DNA of 64,000 bases from Paracoccus caeni (GTDB lineage: Bacteria; Pseudomonadota; Alphaproteobacteria; Rhodobacterales; Rhodobacteraceae). Both the position numbers and the translations under genes were made by a program. The DNA is taken from the NCBI RefSeq assembly GCF_016629665.1, contig NZ_JAEPRQ010000001.1, forward strand, positions 1,240,001-1,304,000, read 5' to 3'. This document shows, piece after piece, positions 18,918-27,006 of this stretch; within the stretch, counting starts at the first letter, position 1; each line of letters opens with the position of its first letter. Below the pieces are notes generated by a model, which was not told where the DNA came from, did no database searches, and saw nothing but the letters and a program-made list of their open reading frames with translations.

Positions 18918-20171
18918 TCAGTAACCTTGAATCACGTAATCCGCCGATGAAATGGCGGAGCCAATGTCGATGTAACCTCCTCCTTCGGCAAAGAAAAGGA
19001 AAACTGCTAGCGCCAACAGTGCAGCAATTACTGCGGCGGCGATTTTCCAGACCGACCACGGACGTTCGCCCATGACCCGGCCAGACTGGCCGTTGACGAC
19101 GAAGCGGAAACTTTTGCCGTTATAGCGATAGGCGGCGGTCCAGACCGGCAGCAGGACATGCTTGAAGGTCTCGTCCGCATAATCGGTGGCAATATGGGTC
19201 ACGCGCTGTTCGTCGCCGCCGATATCACGGCGCGCGTCGTTCAGGATCACGCCTGCCATTTCCTGCCGCGCGATGCCGTGGCCGTCAGCGAGGGGGATCG
19301 TATAGCCCTCGGCCTCCAGCCCGGCCAGAAAGGCCGGTTGATAGTCGCGCAGATGCGACAGATCCCACGGTGTCAGCGCATCGACGAAACGACGCGGTAG
19401 CGAGGCCGAGGCCAGCACCAGCACATCGTTGAAATCCCGCGCTACCCGGCCCGAGGCGCTGCGCCAGCGCACCCGCCGCACCTGCTGCGCGACACGCTGA
19501 CTGCGACCGTTGACGTTCTGGGTGACATAGACCGTCTCATAATAATAATCGCCGCGCTGGCCGGAATATTCGGACCGGGTTCGGGCGTCGAAGGTCCAGT
19601 AGGGCGAATAGATGCCGCGCATCTTGCGACCGCGCCGGGCATAGGCGGTCAGACCCGACGGCGCGAACCACAGATTGCCCAGCCAGTCCTCCATCGCCTT
19701 GTGGGCCTGTTCCTCGGTCAGGCGAAACGGCAGCACGCCCTGCGGCTTGATCTTGCGGGCGGTGCCGGTGTCGGTGACGACAGGCGTGGCGCAAAAGGGG
19801 CATTCGGTGGAATGGCCCGCGCCCTCGATCTCGATCTGTGCGCCGCAGTTCGGGCAAGAGAGCGTGCGGATATCCAGCGCGATATCAAGGTTCTGATCAA
19901 GCCGCAGACCCTTTTGCAGCGGGATTTCAACCAGTTCCGGGGATTTGTGACCGGCATCCCATTGCAGCGCGCGACCCGTTTCGGGATCGGTCAGAACCGC
20001 CGTCTCGCCCCGGTCCTGCGGCTGGCGGGCGGGCGCACGACCCGCGCCGTCGCCGATCTTCTGCTGATGGCCGCAATAATCGCAGACCAGCATCTGCTGC
20101 CCCGGCTGAAAGCGCAGCGAGGCCCCGCAATTCTCGCAGGGATAGCGGTGTTCGGTCTGGGGCGTCGGCAT
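18918..20171 (-). CDS. Zinc-ribbon membrane protein, TFIIB-type zinc-finger annotation class
   Basis: A 417-residue protein with two zinc ribbons. The first is CENC...CDYCG (about residues 13-37) and the second CPNC...CPFC (about 109-130). A large beta-rich region contains YSPYWTFDARTRSEYSGQRG, and one C-terminal hydrophobic helix (WKIAAAVIAALLALAVFLFF, about 371-392) follows. It lies 11 bp after the SPFH gene, a pairing I know from annotated proteobacterial genomes. Function is not established. It probably works at the membrane with the SPFH partner. Confidence 0.8.
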   Translation of the reverse strand: MPTPQTEHRYPCENCGASLRFQPGQQMLVCDYCGHQQKIGDGAGRAPARQPQDRGETAVLTDPETGRALQWDAGHKSPELVEIPLQKGLRLDQNLDIALDIRTLSCPNCGAQIEIEGAGHSTECPFCATPVVTDTGTARKIKPQGVLPFRLTEEQAHKAMEDWLGNLWFAPSGLTAYARRGRKMRGIYSPYWTFDARTRSEYSGQRGDYYYETVYVTQNVNGRSQRVAQQVRRVRWRSASGRVARDFNDVLVLASASLPRRFVDALTPWDLSHLRDYQPAFLAGLEAEGYTIPLADGHGIARQEMAGVILNDARRDIGGDEQRVTHIATDYADETFKHVLLPVWTAAYRYNGKSFRFVVNGQSGRVMGERPWSVWKIAAAVIAALLALAVFLFFAEGGGYIDIGSAISSADYVIQGY

Positions 20172-20182
20172 CGGTCAGGCGA

Positions 20183-21307
20183 TCAGGACGCCCCCGGAAG
20201 CGGCGGCGGCTGCGTGGTGAACAACTGCGCCAGATCCGGCACATCCTCGGCGGCCTTCCAACCATCAAGACCCGGTGACCAAACGAGCGTTTCGCGGGTA
20301 AAGCTGCCCTCACTGACCAGACGACCCAGATGCGCGCGCCCGTAAGGCCCCTGAGCGGCGCCGTTCAGCGCCACATGCCAGACGGTTTCGGCATTGTTGC
20401 CCGGCAAGGGCGGCGGCGTGCCTGCGCCCGCCTGCGGCACCGGACCCCATGGACCCGTCGCCCGCTGCTGCGCCATTCCCATGCCCATCGCCGCGCCCAT
20501 CGCAGCCCCCATACCAGCCCCGGCACCGCCGGTATTCTGGGATGCATTCAGCATCGCTTCGCTTGCCGCATATTGGCCGAAGCGATCCAGATCGCCGACG
20601 ATTCCCATCGAGGTGCGCTTATCCAGCATCTTCTCGACTTCCTGCGGCAGGCTGATGTTTTCAATATAAAATTCCGGCAACGTGATGCCGTATTCGGCGA
20701 TGGTCGGGCTGATCGCCTTGGCAACCAGATTGCCCAGATCGCCGGTATTCGCGGCCATATCCAGCACCGGAATTCCCGAGCCCGCGATCATCCGCGAAAA
20801 TTCCTGCACGATGATATTGCGGATCTGGAAGGCGATCTCGTCGCGGGTGAATTCGCCATCGGTGCCGACAATCTCGGACATGAATTTCGCGGGATCGGTG
20901 ACGCGCATCGAATAGGTGCCAAAGGCGCGCAAACGGACCGGGCCGAATTCGGGATCGCGGGCGATGATCGGGTTCTTGGTGCCCCATTTCAGGTCGTTGA
21001 AACGGGTGGTGTTGACGAAATAAACCTCGGATTTGAACGGGCTGCGGAAGCCGTGATCCCAGTGCTGAAGCCGGGTCATGATCGGGATGTTGTTCGTTTC
21101 CAAAAGGTAAAGCCCCGGCCCGAAGACATCGGCAAGCTGGCCCTCATGGATGAACACGGCTGCCTGCCCCTCGCGGACGGTCAGCTTGGCGCCGTATTTG
21201 ATCGCCTTGCCGACGGTGGGGAAGCGGTAAACCATCGTGTCGCGGCTGTCGTCGGTCCACTCGATGATCTCGATGAATTCGCCGCCGAGAATGTCGAAGA
21301 TGCTCAT
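20183..21307 (-). CDS. SPFH-domain protein with C-terminal GYF_2 domain (YdjI-like)
   Basis: 374 residues. The N-terminal two thirds form an SPFH/virion-core-like domain (MSIFDILGGEFIEIIEWTDD onward, with AVFIHEGQLADVFGPGLY). A low-complexity Gly/Ala/Met linker (GAGAGMGAAMGAAMGMG, about residues 270-290) follows. The C-terminal GYF_2-type module is WHVALNGAAQGPYGRAHLGRL (about 317-360). No transmembrane helix is evident. SPFH proteins oligomerise as membrane scaffolds. The ATG at 21307 is chosen over an extended upstream frame because of family start position. It is first in a run with the zinc-ribbon and kinase genes. Confidence 0.82.
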   Translation of the reverse strand: MSIFDILGGEFIEIIEWTDDSRDTMVYRFPTVGKAIKYGAKLTVREGQAAVFIHEGQLADVFGPGLYLLETNNIPIMTRLQHWDHGFRSPFKSEVYFVNTTRFNDLKWGTKNPIIARDPEFGPVRLRAFGTYSMRVTDPAKFMSEIVGTDGEFTRDEIAFQIRNIIVQEFSRMIAGSGIPVLDMAANTGDLGNLVAKAISPTIAEYGITLPEFYIENISLPQEVEKMLDKRTSMGIVGDLDRFGQYAASEAMLNASQNTGGAGAGMGAAMGAAMGMGMAQQRATGPWGPVPQAGAGTPPPLPGNNAETVWHVALNGAAQGPYGRAHLGRLVSEGSFTRETLVWSPGLDGWKAAEDVPDLAQLFTTQPPPLPGAS

Positions 21308-21744
21308 GGCCGTGGTCTCCGTTTTTCTTCTTCTGCCGTTGCTGTCGGTGCAGGTTTGTTCGTCACGCAGCATGCCTGCAGCATCGACGGTTTTGCAACC
21401 GATGAAACGCCAATCGATGACAGCGGACACGCAGTCGTGCCCGGCCTGATGTGCGCAGGAAAACAGTGATTCGTTTAGGTGAAGGTTATTTGGCAGGTGG
21501 TTTTCAACCGGGGATGGATAATAGCGATTATGTGCCGACGTTAATTCGCCTTGCGCGAGATTTCGCCTAGAGGAAGATTCAACCTTCGGTGGTATTTATC
21601 ATAAGTTTCATCGACTTACGGAGGATAGGTGCTATGTTAACCTTCGTTAATTAGCACGATCCAACCTACAGGATCATATCAGTAGCCAGCGGGATCCGCC
21701 AATTGCTTGCGCGGACCGCTTCCCGGCAGGGAGGAGTAACGAAT
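21308..21744. other. Intergenic region before the VPLPA-CTERM gene
   Basis: No gene is visible in this 437-bp stretch, which is more AT-rich than its surroundings. It must hold the divergent promoters of the SPFH and VPLPA-CTERM genes. TTAA-N6-TTAA at 21637-21650 resembles a CtrA box with a spacer one base short. GGGAGGAGTAAC just before 21745 is a strong ribosome binding site. I could not assign a confident promoter. Confidence 0.5.
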
Positions 21745-22500
21745 ATGAATATGTTTAAGTCCGCACTGTGCGGCGCCTCGATCATCGCGTTGACCGCGAT
21801 TGGTGCACAGGCGGCGACGCTGACCGTCACCGATATCAGCGGCGCATGGAGCAATGTCGTCGGCGGCCAGCAGGTGAATATCAACAACGGCGCAACCTCG
21901 ACGGTTCGGTGGGGCACGCCGACCAATGCGCAAAGCGGCTATGATTTCACGCCCGAAGGCACGCCGCTGGATGCCGCGCAGGATGTCGATTTCACGCTTG
22001 GCACTTTCACCCATCACAACTTTCCGATCACCGCCGGCACGGGGATCAGCTCGGCCAGCCTGGACGTGACGTTCAAATTCTATCTGGGTTCGGATAGCAG
22101 CACGATCTATACCCGGACCTCACAATTCGTGTTCAATCACTGGGAAACCGGCAACTCTGATAACCCCTGTGCAGATGGTGGCACCGAAGGTTCGGGCGTC
22201 AACATCAATGGCTGCGCCGATCAGGTCACTGCCGTGACCAACCCGAATTCGACCGACAGCTTCGAGATTGTCGATGGCAACATCACCCGCAAATACGTCT
22301 TCGCGGTGAACGGCTTCGACATCGGGGATGAGTTCTGGACCGTTGAGAACCAGACGAACCAGGCGACCATCAAGGCGCGGTTCACCTATGAAGAGAACAT
22401 TCAGCCGGCACCGATCCCGCTTCCTGCAGCCGCCTGGATGCTGATGGCGGGGATGGGCGGTCTGGCCATGGCCAGCCGTCGCCGCAATCGCAAAAGCTGA
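21745..22500 (+). CDS. Secreted VPLPA-CTERM sorting-signal protein
   Basis: A 251-residue exported protein. It has a Sec signal peptide (MNMFKSALCGASIIALTAIG, cleavage near AQA-AT). The body is Thr/Asn-rich with two Cys pairs (CADGG and CADQ). The C-terminal sorting signal has IPLPAAAW, a hydrophobic helix and SRRRNRKS. This tripartite end is the VPLPA-CTERM variant of PEP-CTERM signals found in Rhodobacteraceae, normally processed by an exosortase, none of which is in this window. The body domain is unrecognised. Its own terminator follows. Confidence 0.88.
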   Translation: MNMFKSALCGASIIALTAIGAQAATLTVTDISGAWSNVVGGQQVNINNGATSTVRWGTPTNAQSGYDFTPEGTPLDAAQDVDFTLGTFTHHNFPITAGTGISSASLDVTFKFYLGSDSSTIYTRTSQFVFNHWETGNSDNPCADGGTEGSGVNINGCADQVTAVTNPNSTDSFEIVDGNITRKYVFAVNGFDIGDEFWTVENQTNQATIKARFTYEENIQPAPIPLPAAAWMLMAGMGGLAMASRRRNRKS

Positions 22501-22522
22501 AACCCACTCACGGGTATAGTCG

Positions 22523-22549
22523 GGGCCGCAAGCAATTGCGGCCCTTTTT
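22523..22549 (+). terminator. Rho-independent terminator of the VPLPA-CTERM gene
   Basis: A 9-bp perfect stem GGGCCGCAA/TTGCGGCCC with loop GCAA is followed by TTTTT. Confidence 0.9.
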
Positions 22550-22559
22550 CATGTCTGGG

Positions 22560-23633
22560 TTACTCCAGCCCGATAACGCCGGAGCCTTCGAACAGTGCTT
22601 GCAGATCGGCAGTATCTTTCTTGCCGATGGACGAGCCGTGTTCATGCAGGAAACTGTCCGCTGCCGTCTGTCCCGCCTCTTTCATCCGCTGCAGCAGACC
22701 CGGAGCCGGCATCAGCTTAGACCTCGCATTCAGGTCGTTCATCAGGTTGTCGTCAAGGATCATGTGGATCAGCGGGTTCTTCATCGGCCGGTTGGTCAGC
22801 CGCCCCTCATCATGCAGTTTCTTGACGAAGTTGATCGACCGCAGTTCCGCCATCAGCGAGGCGTTGAAGCTGACCTCGTTCACCCGGTCCGCGATCTCGA
22901 TCGGCGTTTTCGGGATGCCGTCGCGGATCAGCGGGTTGATATTCACGATGACGATGTCGCGGGGCAGGCCGCCGCGATACAGCGGAAACAGCGCCGGATT
23001 GCCGGTATAACCGCCGTCCCAGAATGCCTCCATCCTGCCGGTATCGGGGTCGTGGATCTCGACCGCGCGGAACAGGTTCGGCAGGCAGGCCGAGGCCATC
23101 ACCGCATCGGGGGTGGCGGCCAGCCCGGTGAAGACGCGAATCCGACCGGTACGGACATTGGTTGCGGTGACGAACAGCTCTGGCCCGGTATGATTGCTGA
23201 AGTTCGGATACGGCAGACCGCGCAGCACCATCGCCAGCGGATTCACGTAGAACGGGCCGTAATCATAGGGGCTGAAGATGCGGGTCAGCCCCTCCATCCA
23301 TGCGGCGGGCGAGAAAAGCTCGGTCAGGCGGCCCAGATCGGGCGGCATCGGGATCAGCGATCGCATCCACTGGATGATGCGATTGTCGCTCATCTTGCCG
23401 ACATGGGACCACAGATCGTCCAGATTTTCGCGCGCGGCCATCCGTCCCCTGATCCCCGGAAAGCGTGACAATCCGGCCTTCAGCGCAGCGCCGTTCAGCG
23501 CCCCGGCCGAGGTGCCGCTGATCGAGGCGATGGTCAGCCATTTTTCATCCAGCAGCCGGTCCAGCACGCCCCAGGCAAAGGCGCCATGCGCGCCGCCACC
23601 CTGCAGCGCCAGATTGATGCTTCTCTCGTCCAT
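22560..23633 (-). CDS. Patatin-like phospholipase family protein
   Basis: A 357-residue serine lipid hydrolase. The oxyanion hole is QGGGAHGAF (residues 10-18), the nucleophile Ser is in GTSAG (about 40-44) and the catalytic Asp is in DGGYTGN. No signal peptide is seen, so the protein is probably cytoplasmic or an effector-like soluble protein. Close alphaproteobacterial relatives are annotated as patatin-like phospholipases; a link to polyhydroxyalkanoate or lipid turnover is only a possibility. It is monocistronic. Confidence 0.9.
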   Translation of the reverse strand: MDERSINLALQGGGAHGAFAWGVLDRLLDEKWLTIASISGTSAGALNGAALKAGLSRFPGIRGRMAARENLDDLWSHVGKMSDNRIIQWMRSLIPMPPDLGRLTELFSPAAWMEGLTRIFSPYDYGPFYVNPLAMVLRGLPYPNFSNHTGPELFVTATNVRTGRIRVFTGLAATPDAVMASACLPNLFRAVEIHDPDTGRMEAFWDGGYTGNPALFPLYRGGLPRDIVIVNINPLIRDGIPKTPIEIADRVNEVSFNASLMAELRSINFVKKLHDEGRLTNRPMKNPLIHMILDDNLMNDLNARSKLMPAPGLLQRMKEAGQTAADSFLHEHGSSIGKKDTADLQALFEGSGVIGLE

Positions 23634-23796
23634 CTTCGGCCCAATCGTTATTTCGCACTTGCAGCATTGAGGCTAACACCCGCAGAACGGGTCGCGCCAG
23701 AGCTTATTCCCGCCTTTCCGTCGCGTTCCGGACCCTTGACCAATCCCCCGCGCGCATTGCTAAGTGACGTGATCCCTTCACATAAAGGTCGCCCCT

Positions 23797-24429
23797 ATGC
23801 CCGATCCGACTGCACATCTGGCCTTCGCGCTTGTCGCGCTTGGCATGGTTCTGACGCCGGGGCCGAACATGATCTACCTGATCTCGCGCAGTATCTGTCA
23901 GGGTCGGCGGGCCGGGATGATCTCGCTGGGCGGGGTGGCGCTTGGCTTTGTCTTTTACATGCTCTGCGCGGCTTTCGGGATTACCGCAATCGTGCTGGCC
24001 GTGCCCTTCGCCTATGATGCGTTGCGCATCGCGGGGGCGCTTTATCTGCTGTATCTGGCGTGGCAGGCGCTGCGACCCGGTGCGCGCAGTGCCTTTGAGG
24101 TGGCCGATCTGCCGCCTGACAGTCCGCGCAAGCTGTTCCTGATGGGCTTCCTGACCAATCTGCTGAACCCGAAGATCGCGATCCTGTATTTGTCGCTGCT
24201 GCCGCAATTCATTCAGCCGGGGCATGGCGGTATTTTGGCGCAGTCGCTGATGCTGGGCACGACGCAGATCGCCGTCAGCATCATGGTCAACACGCTGATC
24301 GTTCTTGCGGCTGGCTCCATCGCGCTGTTTCTGGCACGCCGCCCGGGCTGGGCGCGCGTGCAGCGTTGGCTGATGGGCGGGGTTCTGGCCGCTTTGGCGG
24401 TCAGAATGCTGACAGAATCCAAGCGCTAG
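23797..24429 (+). CDS. LysE/RhtB family amino acid exporter
   Basis: A 210-residue integral membrane exporter with about six helices. The N-terminal LysE signature GMVLTPGPNMIYLISRSICQ (around residues 16-36) includes the conserved PGPN. NLLNPKIAILYLSLLPQF matches the second conserved loop. The family exports amino acids or homoserine derivatives; the substrate is not predictable. The start at 23797 gives the usual length. It is a stand-alone gene convergent with the aldo/keto reductase. Confidence 0.93.
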   Translation: MPDPTAHLAFALVALGMVLTPGPNMIYLISRSICQGRRAGMISLGGVALGFVFYMLCAAFGITAIVLAVPFAYDALRIAGALYLLYLAWQALRPGARSAFEVADLPPDSPRKLFLMGFLTNLLNPKIAILYLSLLPQFIQPGHGGILAQSLMLGTTQIAVSIMVNTLIVLAAGSIALFLARRPGWARVQRWLMGGVLAALAVRMLTESKR

Positions 24430-24441
24430 AACCGTTCCCGG

Positions 24442-25425
24442 TCAGCAATATTGTTCCGGCCCTCGATGCATGGCCTCGCCATAACGCTCACCATGCGCCC
24501 AACCGAGGGGCAGGATCGCCTCGATCTCGGCAAGCTGTTCGGGCGAGAGGGTGATTGAGGCGCCGCGGACATTCTCGCTCATATGCTCGATCCGCCTTGT
24601 GCCGGGCAGGGCGATCACATGCGGTGCGCGGGCCAGCACCCAGGCAATGGCAAGCGCGGCGGGCGTTTCACCATGATCGCGGGCATAGTCGGCGAAATGT
24701 TTCAGCCGCGCCAGATTGTAGGGCCAGTTGCGCTGATCGAAACGCGGCATGATCCTGCGGAAGTCATGCTTGTCGAACTGCGCGGGATCGGGGGGCAGGG
24801 TGGTAAAGACACCGCGACCGATGGGCGAAAAGGCGACGAAGGCCGTGCCCGCCTGCTGGGTCGCCTGCAGCATTCCCAGTTCCGGCAGGCGCGTCCATAG
24901 CGAGTATTCCGACTGCACAGCCGCCACCGGCGCGACCGAGCGGGCGCGTTCCAGTGTCGAGGGGGCAATCTCGGACAGGCCGATGGCGCCGATTTTCCCC
25001 TCTTGCTGGAAACGCAGCAGCGTATGCATCACCGTTTCAATCGGCCGTGCAGCCTCGCGCCGGTGGAGATAGTAGAGATCGATGTGATCGGTCCCAAGAC
25101 GCCGCAGTGATCCTTCCAGAGCCTTCTGCAGAAATTCGGGCGAATTGTCGAAAGGGTGGTCCGGATTGCGGGTGATCCCGGCTTTGCTGGACAGAACCAC
25201 CCGGTCGCGGTTCTTCTTCAGAAACTGCGCCAGCAGGTCTTCGGCCCGGCCCATCCCATACACGTTCGACGTGTCCAGATGGTTGACCCCCATTTCAAGG
25301 GATTCGGACATACAGCGCAGACTTTCCTTGTCTTCGGCTGGTCCATAGGTATCGACGAAGTTCATCGTCCCAAGTGCGACTGCCCCAACGAATGGTCCGT
25401 CACGACCCAACTGCCGTTTCTGCAT
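24442..25425 (-). CDS. Aldo/keto reductase
   Basis: A 327-residue NADPH-dependent TIM-barrel oxidoreductase. Motifs are LGRDGPFVGAVALGTMNF at the N-terminus, DTSNVYGMGRAEDLL (Asp and Tyr of the tetrad), SSKAG (Lys) and DLYYLHRREAARPIE (His). The cofactor-binding tail has IALPGTRRIEHMSENV. It is closest in style to the YakC/pyridoxal reductase-like AKRs. The substrate is unknown. The ATG at 25425 has AGGATG upstream. Palindromic sequences lie about 150-190 bp upstream. Confidence 0.93.
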   Translation of the reverse strand: MQKRQLGRDGPFVGAVALGTMNFVDTYGPAEDKESLRCMSESLEMGVNHLDTSNVYGMGRAEDLLAQFLKKNRDRVVLSSKAGITRNPDHPFDNSPEFLQKALEGSLRRLGTDHIDLYYLHRREAARPIETVMHTLLRFQQEGKIGAIGLSEIAPSTLERARSVAPVAAVQSEYSLWTRLPELGMLQATQQAGTAFVAFSPIGRGVFTTLPPDPAQFDKHDFRRIMPRFDQRNWPYNLARLKHFADYARDHGETPAALAIAWVLARAPHVIALPGTRRIEHMSENVRGASITLSPEQLAEIEAILPLGWAHGERYGEAMHRGPEQYC

Positions 25426-25574
25426 TGCAACATCCTGTAAAAAAGCAACTCCGACCCGGGTTTCAAAAATACAAGGAACCGGATCATGAACGGATAAACA
25501 TTTGATAGTTTTCGCGAGAACCTGACCTGACTGTCAAGTGCCCAACATCACTTGAATCGCACGCGCCGCTCAGT

Positions 25575-25613
25575 GTTGCAGGAAGATGCAACCTTTACGC
25601 AAATTTGCGTAAA
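25575..25613. promoter_or_regulatory. Cluster of two palindromes, possible operator
   Basis: GTTGCA/TGCAAC (25575-25580 with 25587-25592) is followed at 25594-25613 by a perfect 20-bp palindrome with half-site TTTACGCAAA. There is no T-run and no GC-rich stem, so operator use is likelier than termination. It lies upstream of the aldo/keto reductase and downstream of the prfB stop. Confidence 0.5.
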
Positions 25614-25695
25614 TTCGCACTCATGGGGTGATCGAAAAATCCAACCCATCTCGCATAAGGCGAGCGGGACGCTAACCTGTCGGTCCGTTACGGGA

Positions 25696-26823
25696 TCAGT
25701 CGTCCGACTGCGCCTCGGCCCGGCTTTTGCCAGCGACATCAAGCGCCAGCGTCGCGGCCATGAAGTTGTCCAGATCGCCGTCCAGAACGCCCTGCGTGTC
25801 GCTGGTCTCTTCGCTGGTGCGCAGATCCTTCACCATCTGATAGGGATGCAGCACGTAAGAGCGGATCTGGTTGCCCCAGCCTGCCTCACCCTTCGCCGCA
25901 TGCTGGGCGTTGATCTCGGCGTTCCGTTTGTCCAGTTCCATCTGATAAAGCCGCGCCTTCAGTGCCGCCATGGCGTTGGCGCGGTTCTGGTGCTGCGACT
26001 TCTCGGAACTGGTGACGACGATATTGGTCGGAAGGTGGGTGATCCGCACCGCCGAGTCGGTGGTGTTGACGTGCTGACCGCCCGCGCCAGACGAACGATA
26101 GGTGTCGATGCGGATGTCGCGATCCGGCACTTCGATCTCGATATTGTCGTCCACGACCGGATAGACCCAGATCGAGCTGAACGAGGTATGCCGCCGTGCC
26201 GCGCTGTCATAGGGGCTGATGCGGACCAGACGATGCACGCCCGATTCCGATTTCAGCCAGCCATAGGCATTATGTCCGGTGATCTTATAGGCGGCGCTGC
26301 GAATGCCCGCTTCGTCGCCTGCCGTCTCGGACAGCAATTCGACCTCATAGCCCTTCTTCTCGGCCCAGCGGACATACATCCGCGCCAGCATCGAGGCCCA
26401 GTCGCAGCTTTCCGTCCCACCCGCACCGGCGTTGATTTCAAGGAAGGTGTCGTTGGCATCCGCCTCGCCATTGAGCAGCGCCTCAAGCTCTTTCTGCGCG
26501 GCAAGCTGGGCCAGTTCCTTCAGGTTCGCCTCTGCCTCGGCCACCAGTTCGGCATCGCCTTCATCCTCGGCCAGTTCGACCATCTCGGCATTGGCGGAAA
26601 GGGTGGTGTCGATCCGCTTATAGGTCTCGATCGCGTCGGACAAAGCCTGCCGTTCGCGCATCAGTTTCTGCGCGCGGGCCGGATCGGACCACAGATCGCC
26701 CGCTTCGATCATCGCGTTCATTTCCTCAAGGCGATGCGGCGCGGTCTGCCAATCCATCCGCTGGCCCAGCAGGGTCAGCGATTTGCGGATGGCTTCGATG
26801 GTGGACTGCGTCTCGGCGCGCAT
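25696..26823 (-). CDS. prfB: Peptide chain release factor 2
   Basis: RF2 releases peptides at UGA and UAA codons. It has 375 residues. The GGQ motif is [17 protein letters not shown], and the codon-recognition region is [17 protein letters not shown], where SPY stands at the usual SPF position. The frame is continuous from ATG; the programmed +1 frameshift of enterobacterial prfB is absent, as is common in alphaproteobacteria. RF2 competes with Sec-tRNA at the fdhA UGA. Confidence 0.96.
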   Translation of the reverse strand: MRAETQSTIEAIRKSLTLLGQRMDWQTAPHRLEEMNAMIEAGDLWSDPARAQKLMRERQALSDAIETYKRIDTTLSANAEMVELAEDEGDAELVAEAEANLKELAQLAAQKELEALLNGEADANDTFLEINAGAGGTESCDWASMLARMYVRWAEKKGYEVELLSETAGDEAGIRSAAYKITGHNAYGWLKSESGVHRLVRISPYDSAARRHTSFSSIWVYPVVDDNIEIEVPDRDIRIDTYRSSGAGGQHVNTTDSAVRITHLPTNIVVTSSEKSQHQNRANAMAALKARLYQMELDKRNAEINAQHAAKGEAGWGNQIRSYVLHPYQMVKDLRTSEETSDTQGVLDGDLDNFMAATLALDVAGKSRAEAQSDD

Positions 26824-27006
26824 GGGGCGGATCCTCGTGAATTCTCAGACGGGACAGATAGCCTGCGATGGGCGTCTGAACAAGGGTTGCCGCCTTTTGA
26901 GGATAGCCGAAATCGATCAGGAGACGAGGTCGGGTGAAATTATAAGTTCAGTAAAGAAGAAAAATAAGACATATTAGATCTATTTTATGGTGAGAGGTTT
27001 TTCGCG

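Noticed and set aside
25696..26823. Programmed frameshift in prfB
   Set aside because: The gene is open from ATG to stop without an in-frame UGA or a slippery site.
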